From NCBI GenBank assembly GCA_025769875.1, contig JAGFNK010001013.1:1-16425 (forward strand): DNA of 16,425 bases, written 5' to 3'. The notes beneath the pieces were generated by a model that was given only the letters and a program-made list of their open reading frames with translations, did no database searches and was not told the origin of the DNA. This document shows, one piece after another, positions 1 to 7,004 of the stretch (the first letter of the stretch is position 1; every line of letters begins with the position of its first letter). The DNA is from Russula earlei (Eukaryota > Basidiomycota > Agaricomycetes > Russulales > Russulaceae). The position numbers and the translations under genes were made by a program.

Positions 1-289
1 GGGCCTTTAGTATCTTGTTAGTGCCTTTTGTAGAGCACTTAAAGTTGTCCTAAAGGGTCCTTAGAGAGGCTATAATACTGTCCTTTATTGCTAAAAGGGT
101 TGCCACTAAGTGGGGCTTGCTGTATGTCAATTGTGCTGAGAATCGCTTGCACAACAATGCGTGCACAATATTGTGGACACCTCTACTCACCCCTTTTGTC
201 CATGTGAACAGGGTGGCACCATAGAGGCTGGGTTTCCTCTAATAAGGAAGGGTTCTTCAAGGGACCTCTCCAGGAAATGGTTCATGACA
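1..289 (-). repeat. Truncated LTR-like repeat, inverted copy of 12630-12918
   Basis: Read on the minus strand from 289 down to 1, this stretch aligns without gaps to 12630-12918 on the plus strand. By eye about 28 of 289 positions differ, so identity is near 90%. Both copies begin TGTCATGAACCATT, matching the 5'-TG of retrotransposon LTRs. The repeat runs off the left edge of the window, so its far end is not visible. Several CpG sites of the right copy are TpG or CpA here, as expected if this copy decayed under cytosine methylation. Whether it is a solo LTR or one end of a fuller element cannot be told. A purine-rich tract lies 25-40 bp outside its start (minus sense, 313-327) but does not abut it. 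Confidence 0.8.
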
Positions 290-960
290 GACATACTCTA
301 GAAGGACATAACACTCCTTCCCCTCCATGAGTACTGCTTGCTTGACTCAAGCATATCTGCATTGGTAGGATGCATTCATAGATGTGACCATTGATCTTAT
401 TTAAGGCCCCTTGGAGCTTTAACATTGGTGAGCTCCACAATGTCCTTAAGACATTTTTGTTTTGGCCTGTATCTGAGACAGCAAAGTAATTTTAGGCTTT
501 TGGCTTTTAGTAAGAGTGATCTGAAACTTGTGAGATAACTGCAGGATTGAGGTGAAAACCATTTGGTGCAATGTTCCCCTGCAAGGGGGGTTTTTCCAAA
601 AGCTTTATTCCTGGTCTTTTCAGATCCAGAGGCATAGTGCATTGCACCACAAAGGCACTTCACATGTCTTGGTCTTTGGTGGAGCAAAATCCACCATGCA
701 AGGCAAGCATCAAGGCAGTGATCAGGGATTGTGTACAAAGAAAAGCCACAAGATTTTTGGGCTGCAAGCTCTCATGTATGGCAGAGGAAGCAGGTGACAG
801 TCAAGGAGTGGCTGTAATGAACCACTCATTAACCCCCTTGATGCACAACCTTGAACTCACCCATTCTCCTTGAACCCTCTATTGAACCAGCTACCTCATC
901 TAGGAGTCAACTGTTTGAGATTGGCAAACTAAGTTGAGCTTAAGGCTCAACTACTATGAA
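290..960. other. CpG-free repeat-like DNA, no recognised gene
   Basis: The longest frame is a minus-strand one of 113 codons (397-738). Its product matches no family I recognise, and plus-strand frames of similar length overlap it, so I do not call a gene. There is not a single CpG between 162 and 1048, which fits old, methylated repeat DNA. A short perfect hairpin, GTTGAGC-TTAAG-GCTCAAC, lies at 934-952. Confidence 0.5.
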
Positions 961-967
961 CTGGGGG

Positions 968-980
968 CTTTATATAGCCC
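968..980 (-). promoter_or_regulatory. Possible minus-strand TATA box within a hairpin
   Basis: On the minus strand the sequence reads GGGCTATATAAAGCCC-like, a good TATA element flanked by GGGCT/AGCCC arms. It lies downstream (minus sense) of three GAAGCAA-type palindromes at 1045-1203. The arrangement resembles the U3 promoter of an LTR or a small Pol II promoter. No convincing gene follows on the minus strand, so the role is inferred from the motif alone. Confidence 0.3.
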
Positions 981-1044
981 TCAGGGATAAGGTTCTTGCT
1001 ACTGTAAGTACTGGTTGGTGCTATGGTAGTGGGGATGGCTCATA

Positions 1045-1203
1045 GAAGCGATAGTTGCTTCTGATATAAACAACCTTGGTGCTGGAAGCATTAGTTGCTT
1101 CCATAGTAGCAATCTCAGTGTCTTAAGTACTTTCCTAATCAGGAAATGATGTATGTAGCAGTACAGGTACATCTGGAACAGAAGCAATGCAATTCATTGC
1201 TTC
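1045..1203. repeat. Cluster of three related palindromes with GAAGCAA half-sites
   Basis: Three imperfect or perfect palindromes share the half-site GAAGCAA/TTGCTTC. They lie at 1045-1061 (5-bp perfect arms, 6/7 if extended), 1084-1102 (7 of 8 in each arm) and 1181-1203 (perfect 9-bp arms, 5-base spacer). They sit about 65-235 bp upstream, in minus sense, of the TATA-like element at 968-980. Repeated half-sites at this distance look like transcription-factor sites in an LTR U3 or promoter. That role is inferred. Confidence 0.4.
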
Positions 1204-1494
1204 TTTAACACATCCTCAGAAAGATACAATTAACACATTCTGAACACAATATCAAGGAAAAAATATGGTCAAGATCTGATGCATGCATGATGCAAATGAT
1301 GCAGTCCATAGTTCATGTCACAATAACCGGTACATTGGACCAGACCGGCAACCGGATAAGCCAACCCAGACAGACCTCATGTTTCTTGTGCATTCTAATG
1401 ACTCATACTGCCTCACCTGTACCACCCTGTTCTTGAATGTTCTAGTATGATCACCACGTTGTTTCCTCATGAATACTATTTGATATAGTATTCT
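1204..1494. other. Intergenic or repeat-derived DNA, nothing recognised
   Basis: No recognisable protein, RNA gene or repeat boundary is seen. The stretch contains short runs such as GATGCATGCATGATGC near 1278 and three scattered ACCGG sites between 1326 and 1355. A minus-strand frame of 92 codons (1318-1596) crosses its right end and resembles nothing known to me. Confidence 0.4.
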
Positions 1495-1545
1495 ATACAT
1501 ATATAAACCTAACATTTGCTGAGAACAAGCCCTAAGCTTGTTCTC
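1495..1545 (+). promoter_or_regulatory. TATA-like element followed by a perfect 10-bp hairpin
   Basis: ATACATATATAAACC at about 1495-1509 is a good TATA element on the plus strand. Twelve bases further a perfect hairpin forms: GAGAACAAGC at 1521-1530 pairs with GCTTGTTCTC at 1536-1545 around a CCTAA loop. A TATA box with a stem-loop just behind it is typical of the R/U5 part of an LTR. No LTR ends could be assigned, so this is a structural observation with an inferred role. Confidence 0.35.
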
Positions 1546-1676
1546 CTGTGAAATATCACTGGATTCCTGCTTCAGAACTTGTAGGCTTGCAAGCAATCAA
1601 GCAATTGTCTTAGAAAACTCCCCATCCTCCTAAGTCTTTGAATGTGAAGACTTATCGTTTGTCTTTCCTCTCCGCA

Positions 1677-1853
1677 GTACACAATCGCTCTGGCATTGTT
1701 GTCACTGAGATCCCCAAACCTTGTGAGAACCTTTTGTTCTCACTCGACTCAGTGTGCATGCCTCGCATGTGAACTGATTTGTCAGTGACACTGCCCTCAG
1801 TCGGTGACAGTTCAGGTGTTCCAGCATCTTCTGGACCCCAAACCACTCAGTAA
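1677..1853 (+). pseudogene. Possible decayed exon, unrecognised product
   Basis: A pyrimidine-rich tract ending in CCGCAG (to 1677) could be a splice acceptor. The frame that follows reads sensibly (VHNRSGIVVTEIPKPCENLL and onward) for 58 codons to a TAA at 1851. It is interrupted by one TGA at 1770. The composition is less biased than the surrounding low-complexity DNA. I do not recognise the product, and a chance frame is possible. If real, it is a broken downstream exon of the element whose TATA lies near 1500. Confidence 0.2.
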
Positions 1854-1859
1854 CAAGGC

Positions 1860-3300
1860 ATCAGCACAGTTGGGTGAGGTGATGGGGCAGCAAGAGTGAG
1901 GGCAGTGGTGAGAGAGGGTGGTGATGCCAGAGGGTGAGGGTTGTGGGAGACAGAGGTGATGGAGAAGAGGGTGAAGGTGGTGGTGAGATGGTGGTGGACA
2001 TGGAGGTGGAGGTTGCATGGGGCAGCTTGCCCATGGGTGGTGTTTGTCATCCTATTGCAGCAGTGGTGGGGTTGTCTCCATTGCAGGTGGTGGCAGCAGA
2101 CATGGGTGGTGACATGTGAGTGGACAGGGGGGTGATGTGGGAGGTGGGTGCAGCATGATGTTGGCATTGGTGGCAGTGGCTTCTCCTATGGTGGCAGCAT
2201 GGCTGCTGCTGCTGCTCCTTCTCTGGTGGTGTATGGTGGCTAAGTTTGTGTTCAGGTTTGGGGCCTTCTTGGTCTTTTGAGGTGGTGCTAGTGGCAGGGG
2301 GTGGCAATGGTGCTGCGATGCTAGAGTCAGGCAAATATAAAATGGTGGCAGTGGATGGCAGTGAGGCTGTGGGCAAGACCAAGGAGGTGGTGGTGGTGTG
2401 ATGACAGAGATGGATGGAGGTGATGATGGAGTGTGTGATGGACAGAGGGGAGATGGCAGTGGGCGACATGGGGGTGATGGCAGATGGTGGGGACAGAGCA
2501 GTGGGGGCTGACGTGGTGGCCAAGGCAACAGACAAGGCTGAGAGCATGGTGGCAGTGGCTGACTGAGCTGTGCCTGAGGTGGCAGGTGGCCCTAAGACAT
2601 CAGTGGGTGAGCCTGAGGCTACAGGGGTGGCAGAGGGTGAAGCAAGAGTGGCAGAGGCAACAGAGGCAAGTGGCAAGGCTGAGATTTCTAAGGTGGGCAA
2701 GGTTGTGACTGGGACTGAGGGGGATGAGATGACTGAGGGTGTGGGAGTGGGTGAGACAAAGGTGGGGGTGGCAGACAAGACTGTGAGGGCTGGTATGGAG
2801 GCAACAGCTGGCTGAGCTGGGCCTGAGGTGGTGGGTGCTGAATTGCATGCAGCAAAGGTGATGATGGGTGAGCACAGGGGTGCAGCAGTGTCTGTGACAA
2901 TCATGTGTGAAGGAGGGACAGTGACTGGTGGTGCTACTGAGGGTGTGAAGGGTGAAGCTAAGGCCAAGGCAGGCAGGACTGAGGACACAGGGGTGATGGT
3001 GATGGGCATAGACATGGGGGCGGAGGTGAGTGAAGCAGAGACAGTGGCTGGAGAGGTTGGGGCTGGGGCTGGGGCCATTGGGGTGGGTGGAGCAATGATG
3101 GAGGTGGATGAGACTGAGGTGACAGCAATGATGACTGTGGGCAATGGAGAGATGGTGGGAGAAGCTGGTGACATGGGGACAGTGACTGTGATGGAGGACA
3201 AAGCTGGGAATGGTGAAAGGGAAACAGAGGATCAGGACTGGGCAAGGCAGTTGAGGCTGTGGTGAAAGGCTTGAGATGCAAATGCATTGTGTGAGCTGGG
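1860..3300. repeat. G-rich, CpG-free low-complexity block
   Basis: The plus strand is dominated by GGTGG, GGTGA, GAGG and GGCAG runs, and is therefore strongly purine- and G-skewed. CpG is almost absent: 2514-3020 has none, and 3023-3834 has none either, despite high GC. A CTG run sits near 2200. Stop codons are scarce in several frames simply because of the composition, so overlapping long open frames here are weak evidence of genes. Two imperfect copies about 253 bp apart share a core GAGCTG-x-GCCTGAGGTGG (near 2566 and 2814), showing internal duplication. Runs of G could form quadruplex structures on the plus strand; this is inference. Confidence 0.6.
2047..3201 (-). CDS. Pro/Ser/Thr/Ala-rich low-complexity open frame, uncertain gene
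   Basis: The longest uninterrupted frame in the window: 384 codons from an ATG at 3201 on the minus strand, ending at 2047. The product is almost entirely Ser, Thr, Pro, Ala and Val until about residue 300, then turns His/Gln/Lys-rich (KEQQQQPCCHHRRSHCHQCQ). No domain, signal peptide or zinc-finger spacing is visible. Two segments share the motif TSG(T/P)AQ(S/P)A, at about residues 165 and 210, matching a DNA duplication about 253 bp apart. It could be a mucin-like or disordered linker protein. It could equally be an artefact of a CpG-free, stop-poor block, because another minus frame of 242 codons overlaps it at 2600-3328. Coding status is undecided. Confidence 0.25.
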   Translation of the reverse strand: MSSITVTVPMSPASPTISPLPTVIIAVTSVSSTSIIAPPTPMAPAPAPTSPATVSASLTSAPMSMPITITPVSSVLPALALASPFTPSVAPPVTVPPSHMIVTDTAAPLCSPIITFAACNSAPTTSGPAQPAVASIPALTVLSATPTFVSPTPTPSVISSPSVPVTTLPTLEISALPLASVASATLASPSATPVASGSPTDVLGPPATSGTAQSATATMLSALSVALATTSAPTALSPPSAITPMSPTAISPLSITHSIITSIHLCHHTTTTSLVLPTASLPSTATILYLPDSSIAAPLPPPATSTTSKDQEGPKPEHKLSHHTPPEKEQQQQPCCHHRRSHCHQCQHHAAPTSHITPLSTHMSPPMSAATTCNGDNPTTAAIG

Positions 3301-3551
3301 GCATGGTGGCATGCATGGTCAGTGGCAAGGGGTGGGCAATGCAGTCAAAGTCTTACACTTATTCTGGCAAGACTTTCTGTCTTGATGGATCTTTTTGGTA
3401 CTTTACAAACTTTAGATTACTTTTTGGGCTTTCCTAGCCTTACAGCTGACCTCCACCCTGTAACTTTTCAGGCAGGGGGGCAAATGGCTTCTCACTTTTT
3501 GACTTTATTGACTGTATAATGTCTTTATAAAGCTCAAAAAGTTTTATGTGA
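3301..3551. other. CpG-free spacer, nothing recognised
   Basis: The sequence leaves the G-rich block and becomes T-rich. A plus-strand frame of 65 codons (3322-3519) has a hydrophobic product with no family resemblance, and I treat it as chance. Confidence 0.4.
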
Positions 3552-3818
3552 ATTTCCTGAATCTGCCAACATTGCTCCCATGATTCACATCTGCTTCATG
3601 CCCCAATAGCACCTTTGCTGTCTCCAGTCTTCCATTTCTCAATGCCACATATAGTGGCATCTCCCAGCCTTCTCCACACTCACATCTGCACTGTAGGCAA
3701 TTAGCAACTGCATGACCTCAGTATATCCACAGTGTGATGCTATATGTAATGGAGTTTGATGCAGGGTGCCCTGAGACTCCACATCAGTGCCTAATTCCAG
3801 TAGGAGCAGCCCAATATT
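3552..3818 (-). pseudogene. Ankyrin-repeat half of a disrupted NACHT-ankyrin gene
   Basis: On the minus strand, reading from 3818 leftward, this encodes ankyrin repeats. The first piece (NIGLLLLELGTDVE) leads into QTPLHIASHCGYTEVMQLLI, a canonical repeat with the TPLHIA turn, then AYSADVS. A frame change near 3660-3668 is needed before the next repeat, MPLYVALRNGRLETAKVLLG followed by HEADVNH. A TGA or frame end follows soon after, near 3552. Ankyrin repeats mediate protein binding, and in fungal NLR-like proteins they form the C-terminal sensor. The upstream part of the same gene is at 6673-6960, separated by the MULE. Joining the two across one 9-bp target copy gives a continuous repeat. 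The gene is clearly dead: frameshifted, truncated and interrupted. Confidence 0.8.
3810..3818. repeat. Left target-site duplication of the MULE
   Basis: CCCAATATT occurs here and again, perfectly, at 6673-6681, immediately outside both terminal inverted repeats. A 9-bp duplication is the hallmark of Mutator-superfamily insertion. Confidence 0.9.
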
Positions 3819-3880
3819 AGTCTTTGACATTTCACGGTGGGTTGAATTACCATAAAAGGTGATTGTGTCGGCAAGAGAGT
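3819..3880 (+). repeat. Left terminal inverted repeat of the MULE
   Basis: Aligned without gaps to the reverse complement of 6611-6672. The outer 17 bases match at 7 positions including the terminal AGT, and the inner 45 match at 39. The best-conserved core is GGTGGGTTGA followed by ACCATAAAAGG and GGCAAGAGA. Equal length from terminus to core on both sides supports the assigned ends. Confidence 0.88.
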
Positions 3881-4520
3881 CGGGACTTCAATCACGCGTT
3901 AACAGATGTAATTTAGTTATATAAGTGTGTTAATAATAAGATAACTCCTTACCATTTTCCCCCTACCAAAAAAAAAAAGAAATGCAATCTCATTTCTGAT
4001 TGATTGGCGTGCCATCCGCATCATCCACCCATTCCGGCCCGAGCGCCCCTTTTGCGACACAATGTTTCCAGATCACTGCCAATTCTGGAAAGAGGGGAGG
4101 ACTCAATTATGACCGGGAGCATGGTGGATACCCCATGGAATGGCCAACAGCAGCCGATTTCAACGTGTGGTGCCAGCAAGAAGAATTGGTCACTCAATTG
4201 AATTGATTCCATCCAGCACCAAGCATGGGCAGGGATGAACAAAGAAGGTTTTTGTCTGCTCCCACCAACTATCCAGGGGAGCTTTGAGTTATGTAAAGAA
4301 GCACCCCAATTGCACATGGAGATCCAAGATCAAGAAGATGGGTTGCCGTTGCCGAATAGTCATCAAGTCTTACGCAGACGCACCTACCATTCTTGGACAA
4401 TATGCAAGCAAGCATTCCCATGAAATCGGAATTGCTAATCTCACTTACACACGAATGTCACGTGTAGCGCATGATAAAATTAAATTCTTGCTGTCAAAGA
4501 AGGTTGATCCACGGGAAATA

Positions 4521-4576
4521 GTAAGTGCCTGTATTGAATTTATTTTATTTTTATTTGCTAACTTAATAATGGAAAG
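4521..4576 (+). other. Intron 1 of the MULE transposase
   Basis: The donor is GTAAGT, a branch-like GCTAAC lies at 4558-4563, and the acceptor is GGAAAG, in phase 0. A second acceptor (ATTCAG) lies exactly 15 bases later at 4591 and would give the same frame. The first is favoured because the five retained residues, VCDIQ, match the position of V-R-x-I-x before SPNGSRD in related transposases. Confidence 0.75.
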
Positions 4577-4955
4577 GTATGCGATATTCAGGATTCATCA
4601 CCCAATGGCAGCCGAGACCGATTCATCTCGCTCTGGGATGTAAGCCGCATGGCCCGGGAAATGGAAGATGAGATTATCAGGCTGCATCCAGAGGATGCTA
4701 TCTCCACCAGGCTCTGGTTGGACAGGTTTACAGATGAAAAAACAAATGTTTTTTACAAAGACAGGCTGCACAGTGCCCCATCTCAATCAAATCTGCAGGA
4801 GGATGCATATGTATTATGCATCCAGACCCCTTTCCAAATGGAGGCATTCCGCCGCCTCAGGAACGGTTTCATCGGTATCAATGCAACTCACAATATTACT
4901 CAATATCCGGACTTCTTATTATTTACCATGATCACGTGCAATCACTGGGGACATG

Positions 4956-5007
4956 GTGCGTAATATTGACTAAATGTCAATTTAGTGTGCTTACCTTTTC
5001 CGGATAG
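4956..5007 (+). other. Intron 2 of the MULE transposase
   Basis: This 52-bp GTGCGT...GATAG intron sits between GHG and VPVAW. Splicing in phase 1 rebuilds the conserved glycine of the HWGHGVPVAWM motif. Confidence 0.82.
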
Positions 5008-5459
5008 GTGTGCCTGTTGCCTGGATGCTGGCATCCAATGGAACAAAGGACACAATATCCTTTTTTGTCCATTGGGTCAGGGATGCCAGTCCGGCTATCT
5101 GGCCGTCTATTATTATGACAGATCGTGATGCCGCGCAGATTGCCGCCCTCAAGATTGCCTATCCGGGAAGTCGGATATGGCTTTGCAAGTGGCATGTGTT
5201 GCATGCAATGCAATCACACTTCAATGCTAACAATTTTCCTGATCTGTGGGATAAGATCAAGAGATGGGTACATACAGATGATCAGGCCGACTTTCTACAA
5301 ATCTGGGAGGAGATCTCCATTGATCCTCAGGTTCCAGAAACTTTTGTGAACTATCTTGGGTCTCAATGGATGCCTGTGGTGCATATGTGGTCCATGGATT
5401 ACTGGAAAAATCGACATATCTTTGAGGAAGGGGACACCAACATGTTGATCAAAGCATAT

Positions 5460-5502
5460 GTGATCCTCCCGATCTAAAGATAAGATGACTCAATCTTTTT
5501 AG
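5460..5502 (+). other. Intron 3 of the MULE transposase, junction off by one base
   Basis: A 43-bp GTGATC...TTTTTAG segment lies between MLIKAY and YHHVLKSHW. Using the only plausible donor and acceptor leaves the downstream exon one base out of frame. Either an extra A was gained at 5503 or splicing has been lost. It is unusually short. Confidence 0.6.
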
Positions 5503-6610
5503 ATATCATCATGTCCTCAAATCACATTGGCTCGATGGCAAGCACAATTGGCAGATTGATCAAATATTATTTGTTCTAGTGCGTCGCATGGTGCCATATT
5601 ACCAAAACAGGCATGAACGGCAGAATGTCGGGCTCAATGGTCGGGACCTGGTGGCTGACAGGCGTCATATAATTTTCACCCGTGCCGAGAGCATCTCACA
5701 AGATTCGATCTTGCAATTCAATGAGATCTGCTTTCACATCGCTTCACAGTCCTGTTCCGGTGCGTTTTACTCAATCGATCTGATGAAGTCAACTTGTGAT
5801 TGCACAGATTATCCCCGGATTAGATTCTGCAAACACATTGCAGCAATCTACATCCACTTTCCCTACCTCTGTCCTGAGGGGAGCACACAAGGAAAGTGCA
5901 AATAAATCACCTGACCCCCCATCCCCATCATCTTCTTCATCCACACCAAGGGAGAGCCTAGTATCTCTCTCACAGGAGATCATATCATTATCGCGTGATC
6001 TCACATCTAGGCTTGAAAATGCTAATCAAACAGCGGAGATTGTTGAGGCCGTGCGGGCCACCAAATACGATTTAGAAGCTGCAATCAATTTAATTCAAGG
6101 CTCCAAGGTCTTACCTGATAAGGAAGTGATCGTGCCCAATCAGAAAACGTGGACAGAGACAGCCAAGCATATGGGTGTCAAACTCAAACGGGGCCCAAAA
6201 CAACGGACCAGTCTCCCCGACGTGTGGGGATTGACAGCACGAAGCATTGGCATCGCTAAGGGAAAGCACCGCCGTGTTCACGATGATCCGTACACTGGGG
6301 GTGAACGGTCGGGCAAGTGTGCCAAGCCCGATGCAACATCTGCCGCCGTGAATGCGCGCACGTGTGCCCTCAGGGAACCATTGTCCCTCCCTCGGAACCC
6401 CCCTCCCTCTGATGCCGCCACCTCCCTTGCACCAGGTCCCTTCGGACTTGCACCACTGCCTCTAACGACCTCAACTGTTGCTGTTCCTTACAATACAAAA
6501 TCTTTTTTTGTATCAATTTAATTTATTTGTCTAATAGCCAATAAATAAGTCATTGAATATGTAATTGAGAAAATGATTTGGTGACATTTAAATGCCTAAT
6601 TGATGTACCA

Positions 6611-6672
6611 ATTCTCTTGCCAACAAAATCGCCTTTTATGGTGACTCAACCCACCACAAAAAGAACGCAACT
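6611..6672 (-). repeat. Right terminal inverted repeat of the MULE
   Basis: The reverse complement begins AGTTGCGTTC and carries the shared core GGTGGGTTGA, ACCATAAAAGG and GGCAAGAGA. It pairs with 3819-3880 (39 of 45 inner positions identical). Confidence 0.88.
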
Positions 6673-6681
6673 CCCAATATT
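6673..6681. repeat. Right target-site duplication of the MULE
   Basis: CCCAATATT, identical to 3810-3818 and directly abutting the right inverted repeat. Confidence 0.9.
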
Positions 6682-6960
6682 CAGGTGTCCCTTATGTAAA
6701 GCTGTGTGCTTGTTCCCATGGTGTAAAGTACCCAAAAGAATTTGTGCACTGATCAAGCACATCAACAATAATGTAGTGTGTACCTTTCCCTGCAAGTTGA
6801 AGCATAGTCTCAGGCACTCCATGAGTGCATGCTCACTAGGTTGTTGAGAGCCCCAATCATGGGATGAATGGAGGAGGGAGAGAATCTCAGAGGTATTATC
6901 AGACTGATGTTGAATGAGAAGAGAAGAGAGCAGGCTATGGATTGTTCCAATGTTCCATTT
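6673..6960 (-). pseudogene. NACHT half of a disrupted NACHT-ankyrin (NLR-like) gene
   Basis: Read on the minus strand from right to left, three pieces in different frames resemble a fungal NACHT NTPase. The first, ACSLLFSFNISLI near 6910-6950, is like the VASFFFSF segment. The second, DWGSQQPSEHALMECL, is at 6811-6858. The third is ETMLQLAGKGTHYIIVDVLD with QC following; IIVDVLDQC (6746-6775) fits the Walker B strand (usually VVDALDEC). Then, almost at once, comes an ankyrin piece, HGNKHTALHKGHLNIG, running into the target duplication. NACHT domains bind and hydrolyse nucleotide to drive NLR oligomerisation in fungal self/non-self recognition. Here everything between Walker B and the ankyrin repeats is deleted, and at least three frame changes are present. 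The ankyrin continuation lies at 3552-3818. Confidence 0.72.
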
Positions 6961-7004
6961 CCTATAGCCTCATTATATAGCAGCTTCACTTGCTCTGGTA
7001 ACAA

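Larger units (their letters stand above)
3982..6521 (+). pseudogene. MULE transposase with SWIM zinc finger, inactivated
   Basis: Exons as read: about 3982-4520, 4577-4955, 5008-5459, 5503-6521. The N-terminal region has HGGYPMEWPTAADFNVWCQQ, then, after a 1-base frame change near 4192, SIELIPSSTKHGQG and a TGA at 4236. It continues as YVKKHPNCTWRSKIKKMGCR, the family's FAR1-like zinc region. The core contains SPNGSRDRFISLWDVSRM, GINATHNITQYPDF and GVPVAWMLASNGT, then MTDRDAAQIAAL, WKNRHIFEEGDTNMLIKAYH and RHERQNVG. The SWIM finger CDCTDYPRIRFCKH (CxC...CxH) follows near 5797-5838. A further frame change near 5890 leads into the Ser/Pro-rich tail, which carries DDPYTGGERSGK. The first catalytic Asp (GIDATHN or AVDATHN in relatives) is Asn, and the last acidic residue (NMLIES in relatives) is Lys; only the middle Asp (MTDRD) remains. 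A 1-base slip at the 5503 junction is also required. An ATG at 3982 is followed by TGA after five codons, so the original start is uncertain. Confidence 0.88.
3819..6672 (+). mobile_element. Complete non-autonomous (dead) MULE DNA transposon, 2854 bp
   Basis: The element is bounded by terminal inverted repeats at 3819-3880 and 6611-6672, and by a perfect 9-bp target duplication. It carries one plus-strand transposase gene with the MULE DDE core, a SWIM zinc finger and a Ser-rich C-terminal tail. It is inserted in the minus-strand NACHT-ankyrin pseudogene. Its coding interior keeps normal CpG, while the DNA to the left (3023-3834) has none, so it appears younger than, or has been treated differently from, its host sequence. 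The transposase has a stop, several frameshifts and lost catalytic residues, so the copy cannot mobilise itself. The TIRs might still be recognised by a transposase supplied in trans. Confidence 0.9.

Noticed and set aside
313..327. Purine-rich tract near the left LTR start as a polypurine tract
   Set aside because: It stands about 25 bases away from the LTR boundary, whereas a polypurine tract should abut it. No pol remnants were seen behind it.
3322..3519. A 65-codon plus-strand hydrophobic frame
   Set aside because: Short, no homology that I recognise, and in T-rich spacer DNA beside the ankyrin remnant on the other strand.
3967..3979. Adenine run inside the MULE as a poly(A) tail of a retrotransposed copy
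   Set aside because: It lies between the TIR and the transposase start, the gene retains introns, and the element has TIRs and a 9-bp target duplication. It is simply an A-tract.
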